Below, one piece after another: positions 45,059-51,850 of a DNA stretch of 51,850 nucleotides (positions are counted from its first letter, which is position 1; each line of letters opens with the position of its first letter). The DNA comes from Fuerstiella sp. (lineage in GTDB: Bacteria > Planctomycetota > Planctomycetia > Planctomycetales > Planctomycetaceae): contig JAQWOH010000057.1 in assembly GCA_029245955.1 (NCBI GenBank), positions 1-51,850 on the forward strand. Reading direction: 5' to 3'. The notes beneath the pieces are model-generated. The model had not been told where the DNA came from, ran no database searches, and saw nothing but the letters and a program-made list of their open reading frames with translations. The position numbers and the translations under genes were made by a program.

Positions 45059-45508
45059 CTATTCCGAAGTCGGGCGTTTCGGTTTCTGGCCACCGGCATT
45101 GGCCGGTTTGCTGTCGCCTTTCTGACCGCGTCGTCGACCTGCACCGGGTTTCTGGCCGGGGCTGCCGGGACCTCTTTGCTGAGAACCAGCACCCGGTTTG
45201 CGTCCGCCGGCAGCGTCTGGCCGTTCACCGTTGCTGCGGCGGTCGCGCAGCGACGTAAACATGGCTGTCAGTTCCGCAGCATTCAGTTTGCCATCACCGT
45301 CTTTATCAAATTCGTTTATCATTCGAGCGACCATCTGTTTGGGGTCGCGTTCCGCTCCGGCGCCCGGTCGTTGACCTCCAGCTGTCCGGCGCTGACCATT
45401 CTCTTCTTTGGCGCGTTCGCCACGTTGACGGCCTGGTGGTTCGGCATCGCACGTCGCAGCCAGTAATACAACAGACAGAACTGCGGCAATTGGAGTCGTG
45501 TACTTCAT
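45059..45508 (-). CDS. Secreted EF-hand protein, Gly/Pro/Arg-rich
   Basis: A 149-residue protein with a Sec signal (about 1-22) and one clear EF-hand loop (DKDGDGKLNAAEL at about 70-82), flanked by low-complexity basic Gly/Pro/Gln/Arg-rich segments. It probably binds calcium outside the cytoplasm. The start is sure: AGGTGA lies 6 nt before ATG 45508. It heads the minus-strand set with the DUF1553 and DUF1501 genes (60-nt gap). It may serve as a calcium-dependent partner of the cytochrome protein, but this is inferred only from context. Confidence 0.8.
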   Translation of the reverse strand: MKYTTPIAAVLSVVLLAATCDAEPPGRQRGERAKEENGQRRTAGGQRPGAGAERDPKQMVARMINEFDKDGDGKLNAAELTAMFTSLRDRRSNGERPDAAGGRKPGAGSQQRGPGSPGQKPGAGRRRGQKGDSKPANAGGQKPKRPTSE

Positions 45509-45939
45509 ATTAAGTCACCTTTTTAAAGAAGGAAATCAAGTTTAACTGGAGCATTTTTCGATCTGATGTGCAGGCTGTTGGCGGCAACAGGCAATGTCTT
45601 CCCATCAAAGATCATTTGTTTGATGCACATCCGAGTGTCTTCCGCTCCAGTGTGATAAACGCGACGTCCGTTGCTGCCTGGACCGCCGAATGCATGGTAT
45701 TTCTGAATTCGGCGGATTTTCCGAGGGATTTGTATGATTCCACTGCCTGAGCTACTTCATAAATCGCCAAACCGCTGGTTTTCGGCAGCTCTCTTCGTCC
45801 GCCGAAAGGTTCAACAGTTGTACCTTGGGTCTTTCATTACTTTCCGAGAGCGGCGTTAGAGACAAAACACCCGAATGTTCCTGTCGATTCCCCGTTTTTC
45901 TGCTTATTGAGTTCCTTTGACGGAATTGAACAACATCGG
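45509..45939. other. Intergenic region between divergent EF-hand and sigma-factor genes
   Basis: 431 nt that must hold two divergent promoters. I cannot name promoter boxes with confidence. No RNA structure or convincing coding frame is seen. A sigma factor gene next to a divergent secreted-protein operon often means self-regulation or control of the neighbour, but no shared motif was found by eye. Confidence 0.5.
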
Positions 45940-46575
45940 ATGGCAGATGAATCTGAAACGACATCCAGACTGATCGCTCAGCTGAGAGGCGGCGAAGACG
46001 ATGCGCTGGCGGAGCTGTTTACGAATTATCGAGACCGTCTGAAAAGGATTGTCCGGTTTCGACTCGACTATCGTCTGGCCGGTCGGATCTCCGAATCGGA
46101 CGTGATTCAGGAGTCGTATCTGAGCGCCCGGCAGCGAGCGGATTATTACCGAGGCAAACCGGAAATGCCGTTCTTTGTCTGGCTGAGATTGATCGTCAAT
46201 CAGAAACTGGTGGATCTGCACCGTCAGCATCTGCAGGCGGAAATGCGCGATGCGCGCAAGGAAATTTCAATTGATCAGCCAGCGGTGTCACCGCATACGT
46301 CTCTGGCAATGGCCGCGCATCTTGTCGGGCAGGCAACGTCTCCAAGTCGTGCGTTTTCGCGTGTTGAACGAATCGCAACTCTTGAAGAGGCACTGAACCA
46401 GATGGAGCCGATTGATCGTGAGGTAATTGCACTGCGGCACTTTGAGGAACTGACCAACACCGAAGTCGCGACAGTCCTTGACATTGACGTTCAGGCGGCC
46501 AGCAAACGATACGTGCGCGCGATCAAGCGGATGAAGGAGATTGTGTCAGCCATTCCGGGATTCGATGAGGTCTGA
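45940..46575 (+). CDS. ECF-type RNA polymerase sigma factor
   Basis: A 211-residue sigma factor. Region 2 is at about 15-95 (ALAELFTNYRDRLKRIVRFR, SDVIQESYLSARQRAD) and region 4 at about 145-200 (EEALNQMEPIDREVIALRHF, LTNTEVATVLDIDVQAASKR), separated by a longer than usual linker that is Ser/Pro/Ala-rich. It resembles the planctomycete ECF groups often found beside Ser/Thr kinases. ATG 45940 is preferred to a TTG at 45907, as it matches the usual short N-terminus. Its stop abuts the stop of the convergent kinase gene with no base between. The target promoters are unknown. Confidence 0.88.
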   Translation: MADESETTSRLIAQLRGGEDDALAELFTNYRDRLKRIVRFRLDYRLAGRISESDVIQESYLSARQRADYYRGKPEMPFFVWLRLIVNQKLVDLHRQHLQAEMRDARKEISIDQPAVSPHTSLAMAAHLVGQATSPSRAFSRVERIATLEEALNQMEPIDREVIALRHFEELTNTEVATVLDIDVQAASKRYVRAIKRMKEIVSAIPGFDEV

Positions 46576-48615
46576 CTATGGGAACGGCCGACCCTGTGGC
46601 GAAGTGAGAGGCCGACGATTATCAAGAGGAGGACGACGATTGTCGCGACCACCTGGCCGACCTACGATTCGTACGGCCCGTTCAATTTCTTCTCTGTCCA
46701 GCAGCCCATCCTGTGGAATCAGGTCGAAGTCGTCAAAGTTGTCGGCGACTCGCCTCATGCCCCCCGACTGCGGGAGACGTCGAACGATATTGAGTTCGGC
46801 TCTGCTGACTTTTCCGTCGCTGTTTGTGTCGATACGCCAAAACCATTCTGCCGGCCCAATGCGGTTTCCCGGCGGTGGTCGCATATCCCGTTCATCATTC
46901 GGTTCCGGCGAAGTGTCGTCGGTCGTCGGTTCAACCGGCTCGTCCCCAGTTTTCTGCGTGTCGAGTGGTGTGCCGGACGTATCATTTGTCGTCTTGCCTG
47001 CTTCGGCTGTTGCCGCGGCCAGACGTTGGTTCGCTCGACGATTACGCGAAATGATGGCTGCGACGGTCAGCACTGCAAACAGCACAATCATCACAGCGGA
47101 GGCTGACACCACCGCATAGAACCATTTTGGAAACCGTCCTTTTCTTATTCTGCTGCGTCCGGTTGTTCGGTTGAATTCTTTTCCGTAGCTGGTCGTTGCC
47201 ACGGCAGCAGCGCCGAAATCTTCGTTCCAGAAACCGTCATCGTATGCCGCATCGATGCTGTTGTCTGCACTGGATGCCCGTTCGGCCCTGGCACGTGCTT
47301 TCGGCAATTCAGTGCCGGCCCATGTGATGTACTGATTCTGCTGCTGCTCAGCGCCGGCAACCATTTTCTCAAGAATTGATACAGCCGCCGCGTACTGGTG
47401 TTCCTGATACAGCGAACGCGCCAGTTCGTATTGTTCTTTCGTGCGAACCAGTTCCGGCGAAGACACCTGAGTGGCCAGTTCAGGCACTTTCGGAGACACG
47501 CTGTCGTCGGTGTCCGACTTAAGTATTTCGGTCAGCGCGACGGCAAGGGCCTGCATTGATTCGTAGCGATCTTCAACGTTCTTGGCCATCGCTTTCTGAC
47601 AGATATCCACGACTCTTCGATCAAGCTGTGGCCGCACTGCCGAAGCGTCCGGTGGGTCATCAGAAAGTACTGCGTTGATAATCGACATCAGACTGCCATC
47701 TCCGGGGAAAGGCAGTTCCCGTGTCAGCAACTCATACAGCAGTACGCCCAGTGCATAGACATCGCTGGCGGGGCCGATCACCGTGTGTTCGCCGCGAAGC
47801 TGCTCCGGAGACATGTAACCGGGAGACCCTACGACCGTCCCGTCCAGTGTCAACCGGGCCTCGACCTTTTTCGTCCCTGACAGCGGTGTTGTCTGCTCTG
47901 TCGTGGGACCGGACTGCTCTGGTTCTTCTGTGCCGAACTGCCTTGCCAGACCGAAGTCCATCACGATGGGTTCATTGCGGCGACTGACCATGATATTCGC
48001 CGGTTTCAGGTCTCGGTGCACAACACCGTGTGCGTGTGCTTCATGCAGAGCAAGGGCGACCTTTCGCACGACTCGAAGTACGCTGGCGACCGGCGGCAAT
48101 TTTTTTGATCGGAGCAGGTCCGAAAGTGGTCGTCCTTCGATATACGCCATACTAATGTAGTGAATGCCTCCGATCTCACCGACGTCATACACCGGACAAA
48201 TGTTCGCATGCTGCAGGGTCGCGGCAGAACGAGCCTCTCGGTAAAAACGACTGACCAGATTCGAGTCTGAATTACGTGCGAACTTAGGTGTCTTCAGAGC
48301 AACCTTGCGATCAAGCTGCGAATCGTGCGCGAGGTAAACAGCGCCCATTCCGCCTTCGCCCAGAGATCGTTCGATCTTATAGCGGCCAAACTCCGCTGGC
48401 ATTGCGTCAGGTTTTTTCTCCGTTCGTTCGTCGCCCCGTTTCAGCAGTTCCAGCATCGCAATCGAGTCAAGGAACTCTTCCACTTCGCTGGTTTGTTCCG
48501 CAGGGAATCTGTGTGTGTAATCAGTGACCGACGGGTTCTCGCCCCGTCGAATCCGATCGGCAAAATCCTCGCCCAATTCGTTGAGCAGTTCTTCGCTGAG
48601 AGGATTCGTCACCAT
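46576..48615 (-). CDS. Transmembrane Ser/Thr protein kinase with C-terminal EF-hand region
   Basis: A 679-residue kinase. A short N-terminal helical part precedes the kinase domain (about 78-390): GEGGMGAVYLAHD (86-98), Lys108 in VALK, HRDLKPANIM (200-209), DFGLA (220-224) and SPE (269-271). The activation segment is about 30 residues longer than usual and Thr/Ser/Glu-rich. A helical repeat region (about 430-490), a membrane segment (about 495-520), a Pro/Asp/Glu linker, an EF-hand loop (DTNSDGKVSRAEL at about 592) and a second, degenerate loop (about 625) follow. The C-terminal part is thus outside the membrane and may sense calcium. The frame is open to 48729, but ATG 48615 fits the family better. 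It may signal to the adjacent sigma factor. Confidence 0.9.
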   Translation of the reverse strand: MVTNPLSEELLNELGEDFADRIRRGENPSVTDYTHRFPAEQTSEVEEFLDSIAMLELLKRGDERTEKKPDAMPAEFGRYKIERSLGEGGMGAVYLAHDSQLDRKVALKTPKFARNSDSNLVSRFYREARSAATLQHANICPVYDVGEIGGIHYISMAYIEGRPLSDLLRSKKLPPVASVLRVVRKVALALHEAHAHGVVHRDLKPANIMVSRRNEPIVMDFGLARQFGTEEPEQSGPTTEQTTPLSGTKKVEARLTLDGTVVGSPGYMSPEQLRGEHTVIGPASDVYALGVLLYELLTRELPFPGDGSLMSIINAVLSDDPPDASAVRPQLDRRVVDICQKAMAKNVEDRYESMQALAVALTEILKSDTDDSVSPKVPELATQVSSPELVRTKEQYELARSLYQEHQYAAAVSILEKMVAGAEQQQNQYITWAGTELPKARARAERASSADNSIDAAYDDGFWNEDFGAAAVATTSYGKEFNRTTGRSRIRKGRFPKWFYAVVSASAVMIVLFAVLTVAAIISRNRRANQRLAAATAEAGKTTNDTSGTPLDTQKTGDEPVEPTTDDTSPEPNDERDMRPPPGNRIGPAEWFWRIDTNSDGKVSRAELNIVRRLPQSGGMRRVADNFDDFDLIPQDGLLDREEIERAVRIVGRPGGRDNRRPPLDNRRPLTSPQGRPFP

Positions 48616-48792
48616 TCGACGGCTTCTTAAAGAGGGTCCAAGAGCCCACAGTGTCCACAAAATCGTAATTGATACCAGTTGAGTTCGTTTCGACAACCCG
48701 AACATACGTCGACGTTCCACGCTGTGCAAATAAACCTCGTGTCAGACCTGTCGGACTGTGAAATCTTCTGGTTTTAACCAGTGTTTTGGGCA

Positions 48793-49017
48793 TTAGAGCC
48801 GGTCGTATCGCATTGATTCCCGTGAACGCAACGTCAGGGGAATTCCACGCTTTTCATCGACGTCGGCCGCTCGTGCCCTGATACACTCGGTTTCACTGTG
48901 TTGGCTCAGAATAATACCGATCATTTTGGTCTCACCGATAGCGACGTTGGGAGACCTCATCTCTTGATGCTGGTCAACGGACGCTGCCCGGCTAGGCATC
49001 TTAGATTGGACAAACAT
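48793..49017 (-). CDS. Possible small hypothetical protein (doubtful)
   Basis: A 74-residue frame with an AAGGG 5 nt before its ATG at 49017 and reasonable codon choice. It has no signal peptide, membrane segment or family motif that I recognise. It lies upstream of the kinase gene on the same strand. It may be chance. Confidence 0.3.
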   Translation of the reverse strand: MFVQSKMPSRAASVDQHQEMRSPNVAIGETKMIGIILSQHSETECIRARAADVDEKRGIPLTLRSRESMRYDRL

Positions 49018-49148
49018 CGTTGCCCTTGAGTCTCCATTCTCAGGCCCTTGTTTTACATGACCAACGCTTTAGAATACCGCATCGTAACGTTGCTGCAAAA
49101 CTTGCCATGGCCAGTCGGCTGCAAGGCTGGCGGTTGGCGTTCTGCGTG

Positions 49149-49169
49149 ACCCTGTGATATCTACAGGGT
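49149..49169. repeat. Inverted repeat just upstream of tRNA-Leu
   Basis: ACCCTGT and ACAGGGT flank a 7-nt centre with GATATC. It ends 10 nt before the tRNA, so it overlaps the likely tRNA promoter or transcription start. A TTGGCG at about 49134 could be a -35 box, but no strong -10 was seen. Confidence 0.45.
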
Positions 49170-49179
49170 TGGCGATTTT

Positions 49180-49263
<84 letters not shown>

Positions 49264-49271
49264 CTAATGAA

Positions 49272-49316
49272 AAACAAGGGTTTGCAGCCAATTGGTCGCA
49301 AACCCTTGTTTCGTTT
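49272..49316 (+). terminator. Terminator-like hairpin after tRNA-Leu
   Basis: A perfect 14-bp stem (49272-49285 with 49298-49311), a 12-nt loop, then TCGTTTT. It probably ends the tRNA transcript. Its loop side contains TTTGCAGCC, also found at 51153-51161 upstream of the recombinase gene. Confidence 0.8.
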
Positions 49317-49466
49317 TAAGAGCGAGTTCTACATTAGTTCTACATGGACGTTTCAGCGACCCAAATTCAGGACGGGTTGCCAGCAACATTTGGCGTCGAG
49401 TTTCAGGCCATTGAGAAGCTTGTGGATACGGCCCATTTGCCTCGCAGAACTCTCGCGGCGAAGAAT

Positions 49467-49898
49467 TCAGTTCAGTTCATGAATTGGCACAGTTGAAAGA
49501 GCACCTGTTCGAATGCCCACGGCCTGATACATAATCTTTCTGGGCGGGGAGTATTGAGACAGTACAATGCTCTGGCCTCCTGCAAACGCTTTGATTTGAA
49601 CCGCGTGTTCGTCTTTGCAGTCCAGATCGACATACAAGTGAATCGTCTCACAAATGTGGACGAGTAGTTCCTCTGTTCGGTCACAGTCGCTCCAATTCCA
49701 GCCGGGAAGCAATCGTTCCAGTTCTCGCTTTTCGTCGTAGGAATAGCAGTCTTCGTCACTGGCAAGATTTGCGATCAATCGTAGCCAGTGCATGGCATCT
49801 GCAACATTCCGGACCGAACGTCTCAAGTACCAGATGGCTGCGTGTTCCTTTCCACCGATGTCGTTCGCTGTTATGTCGGGAGTGTCATCGACGTCCAT
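49467..49898 (-). CDS. Hypothetical protein of the integrated element
   Basis: A 143-residue soluble acidic protein that I do not recognise. The N-terminal half is helical (AAIWYLRRSVRNVADAMHWL, EDCYSYDEKRELERLLPGW), and the C-terminal half is more mixed and Cys/Asp-rich. ATG 49898 is preferred over a longer frame that would overlap the end of the recombinase gene. It lies just after the recombinase gene on the same strand, between it and the tRNA. In similar elements this place can hold an accessory factor, but nothing in the sequence supports that specifically. Confidence 0.55.
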   Translation of the reverse strand: MDVDDTPDITANDIGGKEHAAIWYLRRSVRNVADAMHWLRLIANLASDEDCYSYDEKRELERLLPGWNWSDCDRTEELLVHICETIHLYVDLDCKDEHAVQIKAFAGGQSIVLSQYSPPRKIMYQAVGIRTGALSTVPIHELN

Positions 49899-49932
49899 TA
49901 TAATTCTTTCTCTGGCGGTATAGGGGAAGGAT

Positions 49933-51057
49933 TCAGGAAGGGTTGTCGATCGGCTTGTCATCAGGCCGACAGACACGTCGGACGTTCGCCGCTGATCGCA
50001 ATGCTGGTTTTGTGTTGATGTAGTACGTCTCCGTTGTCGCTACAGAGGAATGCCCCAGGAAATCCTTCACGACGACAGTGGGCACCGCATTGGCAATCAG
50101 CTCTGAAGCACAGGTCGACCGGCAGTCTTTGGGGACATAATGCTGTCCCTCTGGGATCTCAGCAGCGTCCTGAATCAGGTGCCAGTCAGTGTAGATCGCA
50201 CGATAGGTGTTGAAGGGCCAGTCCAATACATAGTCCTGAGGACTTGAGCCTGTGCATTCCGCCTTCCACTCCTTCAGGATTTCGGCCATCTCAGGGGCAA
50301 TAGGGACAGTTCGCTCTTTCCGGCTTTTTGACGTCGATGCCTGTACTCGGACCTCAAACTTCGAAAAAACTACGTCATGCCATATGAGACTCAGGGTTTC
50401 TCCACGTCGGAGACCGAGGTAATAACTGACGTACAGGAATGCTCGCCACCAACCGCAGGATCGTTTGGGCAGATTCAATGCGGGAGTAAGGGCCGCGATC
50501 ATGGCGAGGAAGTCTTCTTCGGGCATGATCGTTGGCTTCTTACGATCCTCTTTCAGAAAGATCGGGCCAAAGTCCGGGACATCGCTGATAAGTTTTCGAC
50601 GCTCCGCCCATTTCAGGGCTGCTCGAATGTGTCGTACGTCGCGATTGACTGTTGCATACGAACCGACTTCCAGACTTCGTTCATTGACAAAGTCCTCAAG
50701 CACGACGTGGTCGACGTCCCGCAGGAGTTTCGGCTTCGACAGCACGGTAAAGAATCTCAGGCTGCGTTCGTAGAAGTCGTACGTCGCCTTCGGCTTCAGG
50801 GACGCATGCTTCGTCAGAAACAGAGAACAGAAGTCTTCCCACGTAATTTCGCTCTGGGCTCGACGTCCGGCACCCAGTTCGTGTTCCAGCTGCCGCCGTT
50901 GTTGTTCAGCTTCTTTTTTGAGCGTCGTCTTCGTCGAACGCCACTTCTCTTTCCAGCCGTTTCCGTCTACTGTTGGTTCCCAAAAACGGAGATACCAATT
51001 GGGCGACTTGCCGTTGGGATGTTTCAGGACCTTTACCGTTCTGACCAATTCCTGCAT
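49933..51057 (-). CDS. Tyrosine recombinase (phage/ICE-type integrase)
   Basis: A 374-residue site-specific recombinase. The N-terminal part (about 1-65) looks like an arm-binding domain, about 70-160 is the SAM-like core-binding domain, and about 175-360 the catalytic domain. Catalytic residues are Arg217 (YLGLRRGET), Lys244 or nearby (STSKSRKERT), Arg313 (VPKDCRSTCASEL), His336 (FLGHSS) and Tyr345. The position usually filled by His or a similar residue two to three before Arg313 is Lys310 here. ATG 51057 is chosen because GGTGGAG lies 7 nt upstream. Its gene reads towards tRNA-Leu, its probable target. Confidence 0.9.
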   Translation of the reverse strand: MQELVRTVKVLKHPNGKSPNWYLRFWEPTVDGNGWKEKWRSTKTTLKKEAEQQRRQLEHELGAGRRAQSEITWEDFCSLFLTKHASLKPKATYDFYERSLRFFTVLSKPKLLRDVDHVVLEDFVNERSLEVGSYATVNRDVRHIRAALKWAERRKLISDVPDFGPIFLKEDRKKPTIMPEEDFLAMIAALTPALNLPKRSCGWWRAFLYVSYYLGLRRGETLSLIWHDVVFSKFEVRVQASTSKSRKERTVPIAPEMAEILKEWKAECTGSSPQDYVLDWPFNTYRAIYTDWHLIQDAAEIPEGQHYVPKDCRSTCASELIANAVPTVVVKDFLGHSSVATTETYYINTKPALRSAANVRRVCRPDDKPIDNPS

Positions 51058-51110
51058 TTTCAGACTCCACCTTCTTTGATTCTGCGATGGTCCAGATTCT
51101 TGCACATGCA

Positions 51111-51161
51111 GGCTGCAATCAGGCTGCAGTGGGGCTGCAGCACTGCAGTTTCTTTGCAGCC
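51111..51161. repeat. Phased GGCTGCA repeats upstream of the integrase gene
   Basis: GGCTGCA occurs at 51111-51117, 51122-51128 and 51133-51139, each 11 bp apart, and inverted (TGCAGCC) at 51155-51161, which is 22 bp from the third start. All copies face the same side of the helix. They lie 54-104 bp upstream of the integrase start. They could be integrase arm sites or sites for a directionality factor or repressor. Confidence 0.65.
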
Positions 51162-51162
51162 G

Positions 51163-51408
51163 TCAACAATCTGGGGACGCAGGATCTACTCGATGGAACA
51201 AAGTCTCGTGCTCGTCGGCGTTAATGCCCTGAGCACCGTGGTGAAATGCAACAACGTATAAACTCAAGAATGCACCGTCTGTCTGAACATGGTCTCCATC
51301 AATAAAACGCTGGATCAGAGGGCTGTCCGGTGCTTCGTGAACGCCCCAGTCCGTAAGGGTGGGAATGTCAATCGCGATGCCGATACCAGTCTGATCAACT
51401 ACGCCCAT
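51163..51408 (-). CDS. Possible small hypothetical protein
   Basis: A frame of about 81 residues with no recognised motif. The start is uncertain: ATG 51408 has GGAG directly against it, and a TTG two codons upstream is an alternative. It ends next to the repeat array upstream of the integrase gene and may be a remnant or an element gene. Confidence 0.3.
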   Translation of the reverse strand: MGVVDQTGIGIAIDIPTLTDWGVHEAPDSPLIQRFIDGDHVQTDGAFLSLYVVAFHHGAQGINADEHETLFHRVDPASPDC

Positions 51409-51611
51409 CTCCAAGTCGTGTCAGTGTGCGGCTGGACCTCACGGAATCGACGAAACCGGTAGTCTTGTGGCGGTCAAACCCACTGTTTTGTGCCGATGGC
51501 CACCATTAACCTGTTTGATCGCCGAACGTTAGGTGCTGCCAGTGCCGTGATCTGACCCATAGCTTGGCCACCCAATGTCTCGCTCCTCAATTCCTCGATG
51601 CGGACTTCTTC

Positions 51612-51850
51612 TCAGTATTCATCATCATCGAACGCGTTGTGGTATGTGCTAGATTCAAACGCGTCTTCGAGTTCCTGTCGTGTCTTCAGCCCGTTCGGAA
51701 ACATTGAGAGGTCGTGGCCAAAGTACGATGCGATCTTCGCGATTGGATGCTGCTCGCTTTCCTCGTCTGTGATTGGACGGCCATAGACTTCGCCGCTGTC
51801 GTCACTGACGAAACCGCTCTCAGGCAGGCTGAGTTCGTCGACAAACGCCT
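51612..51850 (-). CDS. Partial hypothetical protein running off the right edge
   Basis: The last 79 residues of a protein whose start lies right of the window; the stop is TGA at 51612-51614. The visible part is acidic, with PITDEESEQHPIAKIASYFG, NGLKTRQELEDAFESS and the end FDDDEY. The frame is open and well-composed throughout. I do not recognise the family. It is probably part of the integrated element. Confidence 0.55.
   Translation of the reverse strand, partial: AFVDELSLPESGFVSDDSGEVYGRPITDEESEQHPIAKIASYFGHDLSMFPNGLKTRQELEDAFESSTYHNAFDDDEY

Larger units (their letters stand above)
48616..49179. other. Intergenic region upstream of kinase and tRNA
   Basis: 564 nt holding the kinase promoter and the tRNA promoter. 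A small possible gene (48793-49017) and an inverted repeat just upstream of the tRNA (49149-49169) are listed separately. No other feature is seen. Confidence 0.5.
49264..51850. mobile_element. Left part of a putative integrative element at tRNA-Leu
   Basis: Directly downstream of tRNA-Leu lie a hypothetical gene, a tyrosine recombinase gene reading towards the tRNA, a helically phased repeat array and further small hypothetical genes. This is the usual layout of an element integrated at a tRNA 3' end, with attL inside the tRNA. The other end is not in the window, so a second copy of the tRNA 3' end, which would prove the boundary, could not be looked for. The start coordinate is the base after the tRNA. 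Confidence 0.6.

Noticed and set aside
50377..51261. 294-codon open frame on the plus strand
   Set aside because: It is mostly antisense to the integrase gene, which has its catalytic residues in order.

Overview
The window reads as chromosomal DNA of a Planctomycetota bacterium, most likely of the order Planctomycetales; the genus cannot be fixed from the sequence alone. The evidence is the gene content. There are three DUF1501 proteins, each paired with a planctomycete cytochrome/DUF1549/DUF1553 protein. There is also the tail of a DUF1559-type protein, several TPR/FG-GAP/ASPIC (CRTAC1) proteins, a planctomycete-style ECF sigma factor and a Ser/Thr kinase with a C-terminal EF-hand region.

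Region 1 (1-15.4 kb) is dominated by the cell envelope. A tightly packed plus-strand set (135-9335) encodes two TPR+FG-GAP+ASPIC proteins. Between them lie a membrane-anchored TPR protein and a seven-haem cytochrome c lipoprotein with a TPR tail. Facing it on the minus strand (13890-9439) are three predicted lipoproteins: a COX2-like cupredoxin with an unusual H-C-H-M ligand set, a parallel beta-helix protein, and a CRTAC1 protein with a thioredoxin-like N-terminal domain. Upstream of these are a secreted YbjN/CesT-like protein and a small hypothetical protein joined by a 4-nt overlap. The region as a whole looks like an undescribed envelope redox and scaffold module.

Region 2 (15.5-21.9 kb) is ordinary: a Nudix-like hydrolase, trpC, a CPBP-family membrane protease, tyrS, a Gfo/Idh/MocA oxidoreductase and an HPP-family membrane protein.

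Region 3 (22-45.5 kb) is planctomycete accessory metabolism. It holds a DUF1553/DUF1501 pair, a phytoene-desaturase-like flavoprotein, and two adjacent single-pass membrane proteins followed by a large secreted FAD protein. On the minus strand are two further DUF1553/DUF1501 pairs. One follows an Ldh-type dehydrogenase and an NHL beta-propeller (4-nt overlap between propeller and cytochrome protein); the other follows an EF-hand protein. Exported cytochrome and oxidoreductase proteins co-transcribed this way suggest periplasmic oxidation pathways, but the substrates are unknown.

Region 4 (45.9-51.85 kb) holds an ECF sigma factor and a Ser/Thr kinase that meet end to end with no intergenic base, then tRNA-Leu(UAG). 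Directly downstream of the tRNA begins what looks like an integrated element: a hypothetical gene, a tyrosine recombinase, helically phased GGCTGCA repeats upstream of the recombinase, a doubtful small ORF, and a gene cut off by the window edge.

No CRISPR array, rRNA or transposase was seen.
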